The notes under the pieces: generated by a model
Told to the model about the DNA's origin: nothing
The model's database searches: none
What the model saw: only the letters and a program-made list of their open reading frames with translations
Source of the DNA: Triticum aestivum
Lineage: Eukaryota > Streptophyta > Magnoliopsida > Poales > Poaceae
NCBI RefSeq assembly: GCF_018294505.1
Contig: NC_057809.1
Span: forward strand, 506,751,914 to 506,815,913
Direction: 5' to 3'
Length of the DNA: 64,000 nt
Shown: positions 20,250-30,699 of the stretch, piece by piece
Position numbering within the stretch: the first letter of the stretch is position 1
Layout: every line of letters begins with the position of its first letter
Made by a program: the position numbers and the translations under genes

Positions 20250-21732
20250 TGTTGGGGATCGTAGCAGAAATTTAAAATTTTCTACGCATCACCAAGATCA
20301 ATCTATGGAGTAATCTAGCAACGAGGGGAAGGAGAGTTCATCTACATACCCTTGTAGATCGCTAAGCGGAAGCGTTCAGGTGAATGGGGTTGATGGAGTC
20401 GTACTCGTCGTGATCCAAATCATCGATGATCCTAGCGCCGAACGGACGGCACCTCCGCGTTCAACACACATACGGAACGGAGACGTCTCCCACGCCTTGA
20501 TCCAGCAAGGAGGAAGGAGAGGTTGAGGAAGAGAGTCCAACAACAGCACGACGGCGTGGTGGTGATGGAGTGGCAGTTCTCCGGCAGGGCTTCGCCAAGC
20601 TCACGCGGAGGAGGAGAGGTATTGGAGGGGAGGGGCTGCACCAGGTTCAAGGGTGTGGCCGCCCTCCCACCCCTCCACTATTTATAGGTGGGGAGAGAGG
20701 GGGCCGGCCCCCCTAGATCCCATCTAGGGTTGGGGGCGGCGGCCAAGGGGGAAGGAGTGCCTCCCAAGTCAAGTGGAGGCCCTCCCCCTTAGGGTTTCCC
20801 CTCTCCCATGCGCATGGGCCTTGGGGGGGCTGGTGCTCTTGGCCCATTAAGGTTAGGGCGCCCCCCTATAGCCCATGCTGCTGTATTGGACGTGGTGGAA
20901 CATTTTCCGGACCTCCGGAACCCTCCGGAATCCTCCGGAACCTTCTGGAAGCTTCCCGGTACAATACCAGAAAAAATCAAACTTTTCCCGGAACCCGAAC
21001 AACAACTTGCCATATATAAATCTTTACCTCCGGACCATTCCGGAACTCCTCGTGACGTCCGGGATCTCATCCGGGACTCCGAACAACATTCGGTAATCAC
21101 ATACAAGTCTTCCTAATAACCCTAGCGTCATCGAACCTTAAGTGTGTAGACCCTACGGGTTCGGGAACCATGCAGACATGACCAAGACAACTCTCCGGCC
21201 AATAACCAACAGCAGGATCTGGATACCCATGTTGGCTCCCACATGTTCCACGATGATCTCATCGGATGAACCACGATGTCGACGATTCAATCAATCCCGT
21301 ATTCAATTCCCTTTGTCTAGCGGTATTGTACTTGCCCGAGATTCGATCGTCGGTATCCCGATACCTTGTTCAATCTCGTTACTGGCAAGTCTCTTTACTC
21401 GTTCCATAACACATCATCCCGTGATCAACTCCTTGGTCACATTGTGCACATTATGATGATGTCCTACCGAGTGGGCCCAGAGATACCTCTCCGTTTACAC
21501 GGAGTGACAAATCCCAGTCTCGATTCGTGCCAACCCAACAGACACTTTCGGAGATACCTGTAGTGTACCTTTATAGCCACCCAGTTACGTTGTGACGTTT
21601 GGCACACCCAAAGCACTCCTACAGTATCCGGGAGTTGCACAATCTCATGGTCTAAGGAAATGATACTTGACATTAGAAAAGCTTTAGCAAACGAACTACA
21701 CGATCTTGTGCTAGGCTTAGGATTGGGTCTTG
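20250..21732 (-). repeat. Defective Copia 3' LTR, part 1 (continues 30313-30564)
   Basis: It begins TGTTGGGGATCGTAGCAGAA and is interrupted at 21732 by the younger Copia (TSD TCTTG at 21728-21732 and 30308-30312). It contains several TCCGGAA-type tandem motifs at about 20900-20955, upstream of the TATA-like box on the minus strand. Confidence 0.9.
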
Positions 21733-23393
21733 TGTTGGGTTTCGTAGTAATTTCAAAAAATTTCCTACGCACACGCAAGATCATGTGATGCATAGCAACG
21801 AGGGGAGAGTATTGTCTACGTACCCAACGCAGACCGACTGCGGAAGCGATGACACGACGTAGAGGAAGTAGTCGTGCGTCTTCTCGATCCAACCGATCAA
21901 GCACCGAAACTACGGCACCTCCGAGTTCGAGCACACGTTCAGCTCGATGACGATCCCCGGACTCCGATCCAGCAAAGTGTCGGGGAAGAGTTCCGTCAGC
22001 ATGACGGCGTGGTGACGATCTTGATGAACTACAGCAGCAGGGCTTCGCCTAAACTCCGCTACAGTATTATCGAGGAATATGGTGGCTGGGGGCGCCGCAC
22101 ACGGCTAAGGAATAGATCACGTGGATCAACTTCTTGTGTCTTTGGTGCTAGCCCTGCCCCTCTATTTATATGTTGAGCCCCGGGGTCGAAACTTGGAGCA
22201 AAAGCCTCCTCAAAGTCGGTTTTGCCCGAAAGGCTAGAGTCCCACTCGGACTCCAGGACCAAACGCCACAATCCTTGGCGTCTGGCCCAGACGCCATGGG
22301 CCTCGGCGTCTGGCCCAGGGCCAGACGCCAGGGTCTCCGGCGTTTGGCCCCCTGGCCTCCACAAGACTCCTTTTTGCACCGACCTAAAGCCTCATGGGCT
22401 TGACCCCTTGGCCTAACCATATCATCCAATATATGAATCTTTACGTCTCGACCATTTCGAGACTCCTCGTCATGTCCCCGATCTCATCCGGGACTCCGAA
22501 CTCCTTCGGTACATCAAAACATGTAAACTCATAATATAACTGTCATCGTAACCTTAAGCGTGCGGACCCTACGGGTTCGAGAACAATGTAGACATGACCG
22601 AGACACGTCTCCGGTCAATAACCAATAGCGGGACCTGGATGCCCATATTGGCTCCTACATATTCTACGAAGATCTTTATCGGTCAGACCGCATAACAACA
22701 TACGTTGTTCCCTTTATCATCGGTATGTTACTTGCCCGAGATTCGATCGTCGGTATCCAATACCTAGTTCAATCTCGTTACCGGCAAGTCTCTTTACTCG
22801 TTCCGTAATACATCATCTCACAACTAACATATTAGTTGTAATGCTTGCAAGGCTTATGTGATGTGTATTACCGAGAGGGCCCAGAGATACCTCTCCGACA
22901 ATCGGAGTGACAAATCCTAATCTCGAAATACGCCAACCCAACATCGACCATTGGAGACACCTGTAGTACTCCTTTATAATCACCCAGTTACGTTGTGACG
23001 TTTGGTAGTACCCAAAGTGTTCCTCCGGTAAACGGGAGTTGCATAATCTCATAGTCATAGGAACATGTATAAGTCATGAAGAAAGCAATAGCAACATACT
23101 AAACGATCGGGTGCTAAGCTAATGGAATGGGTCATGTCAATCAGATCATTCTACTAATGATGTGACCTCGTTAATCAAATAACAACTCATTGTTCATGGT
23201 TAGGAAACATAACCATCTTTGATTAACGAGCTAGTCAAGTAGAGGCATACTAGTGACACTTTGTTTGTCTATGTATTCACACATGTATTATGTTTCCGGT
23301 AAATACAATTCTAGCATGAATAATAAACATTTATCATGATTATAAGGAAATAAATAATAACTTTATTATTGCCTCTAGGGCATATTTCCTTCA
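21733..23393 (-). repeat. Young Copia 3' LTR
   Basis: The plus strand begins TGTTGGGTTTCGTAGTAATT and ends AGGGCATATTTCCTTCA, giving a TG...CA LTR on the coding strand. It is bounded by TSD TCTTG on the left and by the polypurine tract on the right. The length equals that of the 5' LTR exactly. Confidence 0.95.
22259..22350. repeat. GGCGTCTGGCC alternating inverted/direct repeats in LTR U3
   Basis: An ~11-bp motif (GGCGTCTGGCC and its complement GGCCAGACGCC, with T/C variants) occurs about six times in alternating orientation within ~90 bp. It lies about 90-180 bp upstream of the TATA box at about 22161-22172 on the element's strand. The same block is at about 29173-29264 in the 5' LTR, where two G/A substitutions fall inside the motifs. 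The arrangement could form hairpins or bind a dimeric factor. Confidence 0.7.
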
Positions 23394-23405
23394 GTCTCCC
23401 ACTTG
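23394..23405 (-). other. Polypurine tract of young Copia
   Basis: On the coding strand CAAGTGGGAGAC lies directly against the 3' LTR start, the position and composition expected for the plus-strand primer in Copia elements. Confidence 0.8.
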
Positions 23406-23426
23406 CACTAGAGTCAATAATCTAGA

Positions 23427-26400
23427 TTACACTGTAATGATTCTAACACCCATGGAGCCTTGGTGCTGATCATGTTTTGCTCGTGGAAGAGGCTTAGTCA
23501 ACGGGTCTGCAACATTCAGATCCGTATGTATCTTGCAAATCTCTATGTCTCCCACCTGGACTAGATCCCGGATGGAGTTGAAGCGTCTCTTGATGTGTTT
23601 GGTCCTTTTGTGAAATCTGGATTCCTTTGCCAAGGCAATTGCACCAGTATTGTCACAAAAGATTTTCATTGGACCCGATGCGCTAGGTATGACACCTAGA
23701 TCGGATATGAACTCCTTCATCCAGACTCCTTCATTTGCTGCTTCCGAAGCAGCTATGTATTCCGCTTCACATGTAGATCCCGCTACGACGCTTTGTTTAG
23801 AACTGCACCAACTGACAGCTCCACCGTTTAATGTAAACACGTATCCGGTTTGCGATTTAGAATCGTCCGGATCAGTGTCAAAGCTTGCATCAACGTAACC
23901 TTTTACGATGAGCTCTTTGTCACCTCCATATACGAGAAACATATCCTTAGTCCTTTTCAGGTATTTCAGGATGTTCTTGACCGCTGTCCAGTGATCCACT
24001 CCTGGATTACTTTGGTACCTCCCTGCTAAACTTATAGCAAGGCATACATCAGGTCTGGTACACAGCATTGCATACATGATAGATCCTATGGCTGATGCAT
24101 AGGGAACATCTTTCATATTCTCTCTATCTTCTGCAGTGGTCGGGCATTGAGTCTTACTCAATTTCACACCTTGTAACACAGGCAAGAACCCTTTCTTCGC
24201 TTGATCCATTTTGAACTTCTTCAAAATTTTGTCAAGGTATGTGCTTTGTGAAAGTCCAATTAAGCGTTTTGATCTATCTCTATAGATCTTAATGCCTAAT
24301 ATGTAAGCAGCTTCACCGAGGTCTTTCATTGAAAAACTTTTATTCAAGTATCCCTTTATGCTATCCAGAAATTCTATATCATTTCCAATCAGTAATATGT
24401 CATCCACATATAATATCAGAAATGCTACAGAGCTCCCACTCACTTTCTTGTAAATACAGGCTTCTCCGAAAGTCTGTATAAAACCAAATGCTTTGATCAC
24501 ACTATCAAAACGTTTATTCCAACTCCGAGAGGCTTGCACCAGTCCATAAATGGATCGCTGGAGCTTGCACACTTTGTTAGCTCCCTTTGGATCGACAAAA
24601 CCTTCCGGTTGCATCATATACAACTCTTCTTCCAGAAATCCATTCAGGAATGCAGTTTTGACATCCATCTGCCAAATTTCATAATCATAAAATGCGGCAA
24701 TCGCTAACATGATTCGGACGGACTTAAGCATCGCTACGGGTGAGAAGGTCTCATCGTAGTCAATCCCTTGAACTTGCCGAAAACCTTTTGCGACAAGTCG
24801 AGCTTTGTAGACAGTAACATTACCATCAGCGTCAGTCTTCTTCTTAAAGATCCATTTATTCTCAATTGCTTGCCGATCATCGGGCAAGTCAACCAAAGTC
24901 CATACTTTGTTCTCATACATGGATCCCATCTCAGATTTCATGGCTTCAAGCCACTTTGCGGAATCTGGGCTCACCATCGCTTCTTCATAGTTCGTAGGTT
25001 CATCATGATCTAGTAGCATGACTTCCAGAACAGGATTACCGTACCACTCTGGCGCGGATCTTACTCTGGTTGATCTACGAAGTTCAGTAGTATCTTGATC
25101 TGAAGTTTCATGATCATTATCATTGGCTTCCTCACTAACTGGTGTAGGTGTCACTGAAACAGTTTTCTGTGATGAACTACTTTCCAGTAAGGGAGCAGGT
25201 ACAGTTACCTCGTCAAGTTCCACTTTCCTCCCACTCACTTCTTTCGAGAGAAACTCCTTCTCTAGAAATGATCCATTCTTAGCAACGAATGTCTTGCCTT
25301 CGGATCTGTGATAGAAGGTGTACCCAACAGTTTCCTTTGGGTATCCTATGAAGACACATTTCTCCGATTTGGGTTCGAGCTTATCAGGTTGAAGCTTTTT
25401 CACATAAGCATCGCAGCCCCAAACTTTAAGAAACGACAACTTTGGTTTCTTGCCAAACCACAGTTCATAAGGCGTCGTCTCAACGGATTTTGATGGTGCC
25501 CTATTTAACGTGAATGCGGCCGTCTCTAAAGCATAACCCCAAAATGATAGCGGTAAATCTGTAAGAGACATCATAGATCGCACCATATCTAGTAAAGTAC
25601 GATTACGACGTTCGGACACACCATTGCGCTGTGGTGTTCCGGGTGGCGTGAGTTGTGAAACTATTCCACAGTTTTTCAAATGTACACCAAACTCGTAACT
25701 CAAATATTCTCCTCCACGATCAGATCGTAGAAACTTTATTTTCTTGTTACGATGATTTTCAACTTCACTCTGAAATTCTTTGAACTTTTCAAATGTTTCA
25801 GACTTATGCTTCATTAAGTAGATATATCCATATCTGCTCAAATCATCTGTGAAGGTGAGAAAATAACGATATCCGCCTCGAGCCTCAATATTCATCGGAC
25901 CACATACATCGGTATGTATGATTTCCAACAAATCTGTTGCTCTCTCCATAGTACCGGAGAACGGTGTTTTAGTCATCTTGCCCATGAGGCACGGTTCGCA
26001 AGTACCAAGTGATTCATAATCAAGTGGTTCCAAAAGTCCATCAGTATGGAGTTTCTTCATGCGCTTTATACCGATATGACCTAAACGACAGTGCCACAAA
26101 TAAGTTGCACTTTCATTATCAACTCTGCATCTTTTGGTTTCAACATTATGAATATGTGTATTACTACTATCGAGATTTAATAAGAATAGACCACTCTTCA
26201 AGGGTGCATGACCATAAAAGATATTACTCATATAAATAGAACAACCATTATTCTCTGATTTAAATGAATAACCGTCTCGCATTAAACAAGATCCAGATAT
26301 AATGTTCATGCTCAACGCTGGCACCAAATAACAATTACTTAGGTCTAATATTAATCCCGAAGGTAGATGTAGAGGTAGCGTGCCGACTGCGATCACATCG

Positions 26401-27413
26401 ACTTTGGAACCGTTTCCCACGCGCATCGTCACCTCGTCCTTAGCCAATCTTCGCTTAATCCGTAGCCCCTGTTTCGAGTTGCAAATATTAGCAACAGAAC
26501 CAGTATCAAATACCCAGGTGCTACTGCGAGCATTAGTAAGGTACACATCAATAACATGTATATCACATATACCTTTGTTCAACTTGCCATCCTTCTTATC
26601 CGCCAAATACTTGGGGCAGTTCCGCTTCCAGTGACCAGTCTGCTTGCAGTAGAAGCACTCAGTTTCAGGCTTAGGTCCAGACTTGGGTTTCTTCTCTTGA
26701 GCAGCAACTGGCTTGCTGTTCTTCTTGAAGTTCCCTTTCTTCTTTCCTTTGCCCTTTTTCTTGAAACTAGTGGTTTTGTTAACCATCAACACTTGATGCT
26801 CCTTTTTGATTTCTACCTCCGCAGCTTTCAGCATTGCGAAGAGCTCGGGAATAGTCTTGTTCATCCCTTGCATATTATAGTTCATCACGAAGCTCTTGTA
26901 GCTTGGTGGCAGTGATTGGAGAATTCTGTCAATGACGCAATCATCCGGAAGATTAACTCCCAATTGAATCAAGTGATTATTATACCCAGACATTTTGAGT
27001 ATATGCTCACTGACAGAACTGTTCTCCTCCATCTTGCAGCTATAGAACTTATTGGAGACTTCATATCTCTCAATTCGGGCATTTGCTTGAAATATTAACT
27101 TCAACTCCTGGAACATCTCATATGCTCCATGACGTTCAAAACGTCGTTGAAGTCCCGATTCTAAGCCGTAAAGCATGGCACACTGAACTATCGAGTAGTC
27201 ATCAGCTTTGCTCTGCCAGACGTTCACAACATCTGGTGTTGCTCCAGCAGCAGGCCTGGCACCCAGCGGTGCTTCCAGGACGTAATTCTTCTGTGCAGCA
27301 ATGAGGATAATCCTCAAGTTACGGACCCAGTCCGTGTAATTGCTACCATCATCTTTCAACTTTGCTTTCTCAAGGAACGCATTAAAATTCAACGGAACAA
27401 CAGCACGAGCCAT
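23427..27413 (-). CDS. Copia gag-pol polyprotein, intact (1,328 aa)
   Basis: A single frame carries all Copia domains in Copia order. Gag is at about 1-245, followed by a CCHC knuckle (C253, C256, H261, C266: CFYCKQTGHWKRNC). The aspartic protease has D303-T-G-S. The integrase has an HHCC finger (H441, H446, C472, C475) and a D502, D565, E601 catalytic triad, followed by a C-terminal region. The reverse transcriptase (about 830-1075) has YVDD at 1002-1005. RNase H is at about 1172-1300 with D1175, E1218 and D1254. Protease-integrase-RT order marks Copia. The length is normal for the BARE/Angela group and no stop or frameshift is present. The start is the first ATG after a ~1.2-kb leader. It is potentially able to supply proteins to defective relatives, including the host Copia around it. 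Confidence 0.97.
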   Translation of the reverse strand: MARAVVPLNFNAFLEKAKLKDDGSNYTDWVRNLRIILIAAQKNYVLEAPLGARPAAGATPDVVNVWQSKADDYSIVQCAMLYGLESGLQRRFERHGAYEMFQELKLIFQANARIERYEVSNKFYSCKMEENSSVSEHILKMSGYNNHLIQLGVNLPDDCVIDRILQSLPPSYKSFVMNYNMQGMNKTIPELFAMLKAAEVEIKKEHQVLMVNKTTSFKKKGKGKKKGNFKKNSKPVAAQEKKPKSGPKPETECFYCKQTGHWKRNCPKYLADKKDGKLNKGICDIHVIDVYLTNARSSTWVFDTGSVANICNSKQGLRIKRRLAKDEVTMRVGNGSKVDVIAVGTLPLHLPSGLILDLSNCYLVPALSMNIISGSCLMRDGYSFKSENNGCSIYMSNIFYGHAPLKSGLFLLNLDSSNTHIHNVETKRCRVDNESATYLWHCRLGHIGIKRMKKLHTDGLLEPLDYESLGTCEPCLMGKMTKTPFSGTMERATDLLEIIHTDVCGPMNIEARGGYRYFLTFTDDLSRYGYIYLMKHKSETFEKFKEFQSEVENHRNKKIKFLRSDRGGEYLSYEFGVHLKNCGIVSQLTPPGTPQRNGVSERRNRTLLDMVRSMMSLTDLPLSFWGYALETAAFTLNRAPSKSVETTPYELWFGKKPKLSFLKVWGCDAYVKKLQPDKLEPKSEKCVFIGYPKETVGYTFYHRSEGKTFVAKNGSFLEKEFLSKEVSGRKVELDEVTVPAPLLESSSSQKTVSVTPTPVSEEANDNDHETSDQDTTELRRSTRVRSAPEWYGNPVLEVMLLDHDEPTNYEEAMVSPDSAKWLEAMKSEMGSMYENKVWTLVDLPDDRQAIENKWIFKKKTDADGNVTVYKARLVAKGFRQVQGIDYDETFSPVAMLKSVRIMLAIAAFYDYEIWQMDVKTAFLNGFLEEELYMMQPEGFVDPKGANKVCKLQRSIYGLVQASRSWNKRFDSVIKAFGFIQTFGEACIYKKVSGSSVAFLILYVDDILLIGNDIEFLDSIKGYLNKSFSMKDLGEAAYILGIKIYRDRSKRLIGLSQSTYLDKILKKFKMDQAKKGFLPVLQGVKLSKTQCPTTAEDRENMKDVPYASAIGSIMYAMLCTRPDVCLAISLAGRYQSNPGVDHWTAVKNILKYLKRTKDMFLVYGGDKELIVKGYVDASFDTDPDDSKSQTGYVFTLNGGAVSWCSSKQSVVAGSTCEAEYIAASEAANEGVWMKEFISDLGVIPSASGPMKIFCDNTGAIALAKESRFHKRTKHIKRRFNSIRDLVQVGDIEICKIHTDLNVADPLTKPLPRAKHDQHQGSMGVRIITV

Positions 27414-28629
27414 CTATCTACAATCAACATAAACAAGCAAGATACTATCAGGGACTAAGTTCATGATAAATTTTAAGTTCGATTAATCATATTACTAAAG
27501 AACTCCCACTTAGATAGACATCCCTCTAATCCTCTAAGTGACCACGTGATCCAAATCAACTAAACCATGTCCGATCATCACGTGAGATGGAGTAGTTTCA
27601 TCGGTGAACATCATTATGTTGATCATATCTACTATATGATTCACGCTCGACCTTTCGGTCTCCGTGTTCCGAGGCCATATCTGCATATGCTAGGCTCGTC
27701 AAGTTTAACCTGAGTATTCTGCGTGCGCAACTGTTTTGCACCCGTTGTATTTGAACGTAGAGCCTATCACACCCGATCATCACGTGGTGTCTCAGCACGA
27801 AGAACTTTCGCAACGGTGCATACTCAGGGAGAACACTTCTTGATAATTTAGTGAGAGATCATCTTATAATGCTACCGTCAATCAAAGCAAGATAAGATGC
27901 ATAAAAAGATAAACATCACATGCAATCAATATAAGTGATATGATATGGCCATCATCATCTTGTGCTTGTGATCTCCATCTCCGAAGCACCGTCATGATCA
28001 CCATCGTCACCGGCGCGACACCTTGATCTCCATCGTAGCATCGTTGTCGTCTCGCCAATCTTATGCTTCCACGACTATCACTACCGTTTAGTAATAAAGT
28101 AAAGCATTACATCGCGATTGCATTGCATACAATAAAGCGACAACCATATGGCTCCTGCCAGTTGCCGATAACTTGGTTACAAAACATGATCATCTCATAC
28201 AATAAAATTCAGCATCATGCCTTGACCATATCACATCACAACATGCCCTGCAAAAACAAGTTAGACGTCCTCTACTTTGTTGTTGCATGTTTTACGTGGC
28301 TGCTACGGGCTTAAGTAAGAACCAATCTCACCTACGCATCAAAACCACAACGATAGTTTGTCAAATAGACTCCGTTTTAACCTTCGCAAGGACCGGGCGT
28401 AGCCATACTTGGTTCAACTAAAGTTGGAGAGGCAGTCGCCCGCAAGCCATCTCTGTGCAAAGCACGTCGAGGGAACCGGTCTCGCGTAAGCGTACGCGTA
28501 AGGTTGGTCCGGGTCGTCTCGTCCAACAATACCGCCGAACCAAAGTATGACATGCTGGTAGGCAGTATGACTTGTATCGTCCACAACTCACTTGTGTTCT
28601 ACTCGTGCATATAACATCAACATAAATAA
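27414..28629 (-). other. Young Copia untranslated leader
   Basis: About 1.2 kb lies between the primer site and the gag-pol start with no significant frame. Long leaders are typical of BARE/Angela elements and would include the packaging/dimerisation signals, which cannot be pinpointed here. Confidence 0.7.
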
Positions 28630-28645
28630 CCTGGCTCGGATGCCA
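28630..28645 (-). other. Primer-binding site, young Copia
   Basis: On the coding strand TGGCATCCGAGCCAGG follows the 5' LTR after one spacer base. It is close to TGGTATCAGAGC, the complement of the initiator-Met tRNA 3' end used by BARE/Angela elements. Confidence 0.8.
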
Positions 28646-28646
28646 C

Positions 28647-30307
28647 TGTTGGGTTTCGTAGTAATTTCAAAAAAATTCCTACGCACACGCAAGATCATGT
28701 GATGCATAGCAACGAGGGGAGAGTATTGTCTACGTACCCAACGCAGACCGACTGCGGAAGCGATGACACGACGTAGAGGAAGTAGTCGTGCGTCTTCTCG
28801 ATCCAACCGATCAAGCACCGAAACTACGGCACCTCCGAGTTCGAGCACACGTTCAGCTCGATGACGATCCCCGGACTCCGATCCAGCAAAGTGTCGGGGA
28901 AGAGTTCCGTCAGCACGACGGCGTGGTGACGATCTTGATGAACTACAGCAGCAGGGCTTCGCCTAAACTCCGCTACAGTATTATCGAGGAATATGGTGGC
29001 TGGGGGCGCCGCACACGGCTAAGGAATAGATCACGTGGATCAACTTCTTGTGTCTTTGGTGCTAGCCCTGCCCCTCTATTTATATGTTGAGCCCCGGGGT
29101 CGAAACTTGGAGCAAAAGCCTCCTCAAAGTCGGTTTTGCCCGAAAGGCAAGAGTCCCACTCGGACTCCAGGACCAAACGCCACAATCCTTGGCGTCTGGC
29201 CCAAACGCCATGGGCCTCGGCGTCTGGCCCAGGGCCAGACGCCAGGGTCTCCGGCGTTTGGCCCCCTGGCCTCCGCAAGACTCCTTTTTGCACCGACCTA
29301 AAGCCTCATGGGCTTGACCCCTTGGCCTAACCATATCATCCAATATATGAATCTTTACGTCTCGACCATTTCGAGACTCCTCGTCATGTCCCCGATCTCA
29401 TCCGGGACTCCGAACTCCTTCGGTACATCAAAACATGTAAACTCATAATATAACTGTCATCGTAACCTTAAGCGTGCGGACCCTACGGGTTCGAGAACAA
29501 TGTAGACATGACCGAGACACGTCTCCGGTCAATAACCAATAGCGGGACCTGGATGCCCATATTGGCTCCTACATATTCTACGAAGATCTTTATCGGTCAG
29601 ACCGCATAACAACATACGTTGTTCCCTTTATCATCGGTATGTTACTTGCCCGAGATTCGATCGTCGGTATCCAATACCTAGTTCAATCTCGTTACCGGCA
29701 AGTCTCTTTACTCGTTCCGTAATACATCATCTCACAACTAACATATTAGTTGTAATGCTTGCAAGGCTTATGTGATGTGTATTACCGAGAGGGCCCAGAG
29801 ATACCTCTCCGACAATCGGAGTGACAAATCCTAATCTCGAAATACGCCAACCCAACATCGACCATTGGAGACACCTGTAGTACTCCTTTATAATCACCCA
29901 GTTACGTTGTGACGTTTGGTAGTACCCAAAGTGTTCCTCCGGTAAACGGGAGTTGCATAATCTCATAGTCATAGGAACATGTATAAGTCATGAAGAAAGC
30001 AATAGCAACATACTAAACGATCGGGTGCTAAGCTAATGGAATGGGTCATGTCAATCAGATCATTCTACTAATGATGTGACCTCGTTAATCAAATAACAAC
30101 TCATTGTTCATGGTTAGGAAACATAACCATCTTTGATTAACGAGCTAGTCAAGTAGAGGCATACTAGTGACACTTTGTTTGTCTATGTATTCACACATGT
30201 ATTATGTTTCCGGTAAATACAATTCTAGCATGAATAATAAACATTTATCATGATTATAAGGAAATAAATAATAACTTTATTATTGCCTCTAGGGCATATT
30301 TCCTTCA
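28647..30307 (-). repeat. Young Copia 5' LTR
   Basis: This 1,661-bp LTR is nearly identical to 21733-23393. As the 5' LTR it drives transcription of the element. It is bounded by the TSD TCTTG at 30308-30312 and by the primer-binding site on the inner side. Confidence 0.95.
29073..29086 (-). promoter_or_regulatory. TATA box of young Copia 5' LTR
   Basis: The coding strand reads CATATAAATAGAGGGG at about 29071-29086, a good plant TATA box inside the 5' LTR. Transcription would start about 30 bp further on (around 29040-29050). Confidence 0.65.
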
Positions 30308-30312
30308 TCTTG

Positions 30313-30564
30313 TCCATCACATCATTCTCCTAATGATGTGATCCCGTTATCAACGACATCCAATGTCCATGGTCAGGAAACCATAACCATCTATTGATCA
30401 ACGAGCTAGTCAACTAGAGCTTACTAGGGACATGGTGTTGTCTATTTATCCACACATGTGTCTGAGTTTCCTATCAATACAATTCTAGCATGGATAATAA
30501 ACGATTATCATGAACAATGAAATAATAACTAATTTATTATTGCTTCTAGGGCATATTTCCAACA
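30313..30564 (-). repeat. Defective Copia 3' LTR, part 2
   Basis: It continues the LTR interrupted at 21732 and ends AGGGCATATTTCCAACA at 30564, next to the purine-rich tract (GTGGGAGAC on the coding strand at 30565-30573). Confidence 0.9.
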
Positions 30565-30699
30565 GTCTCCCACTTGCAGTAAGTCAATAATCTAGTTCAC
30601 ATCGCCATGTGATTAACACTCACAGGTCACATCGCCATGTGACCAACATCCAAAGAGTTTACTAGACTCAATAATCTAGTTCACATCACTATGTGATTA

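Larger units (their letters stand above)
21733..30307 (-). mobile_element. Young, coding-intact Copia element (Angela/BARE lineage)
   Basis: The element is 8,575 bp. LTRs at 21733-23393 and 28647-30307 are both 1,661 bp. The TSD TCTTG is perfect (21728-21732 and 30308-30312). LTR termini on the coding strand are TGAAGG...CCAACA. The primer site is at 28630-28645 and the polypurine tract at 23394-23402. One uninterrupted 1,328-codon polyprotein is present. I count about five or six LTR differences (roughly 0.3%), so insertion is recent. It sits in the 3' LTR of an older Copia element in the same orientation. Confidence 0.96.

Noticed and set aside
22166..22429. Overlapping short frames in LTRs at 22059-22430 and 28973-29343
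   Set aside because: They are all inside Copia LTR U3 and driven by the GGCGTCTGGCC repeats. No frame is conserved at the expected position for a gene.
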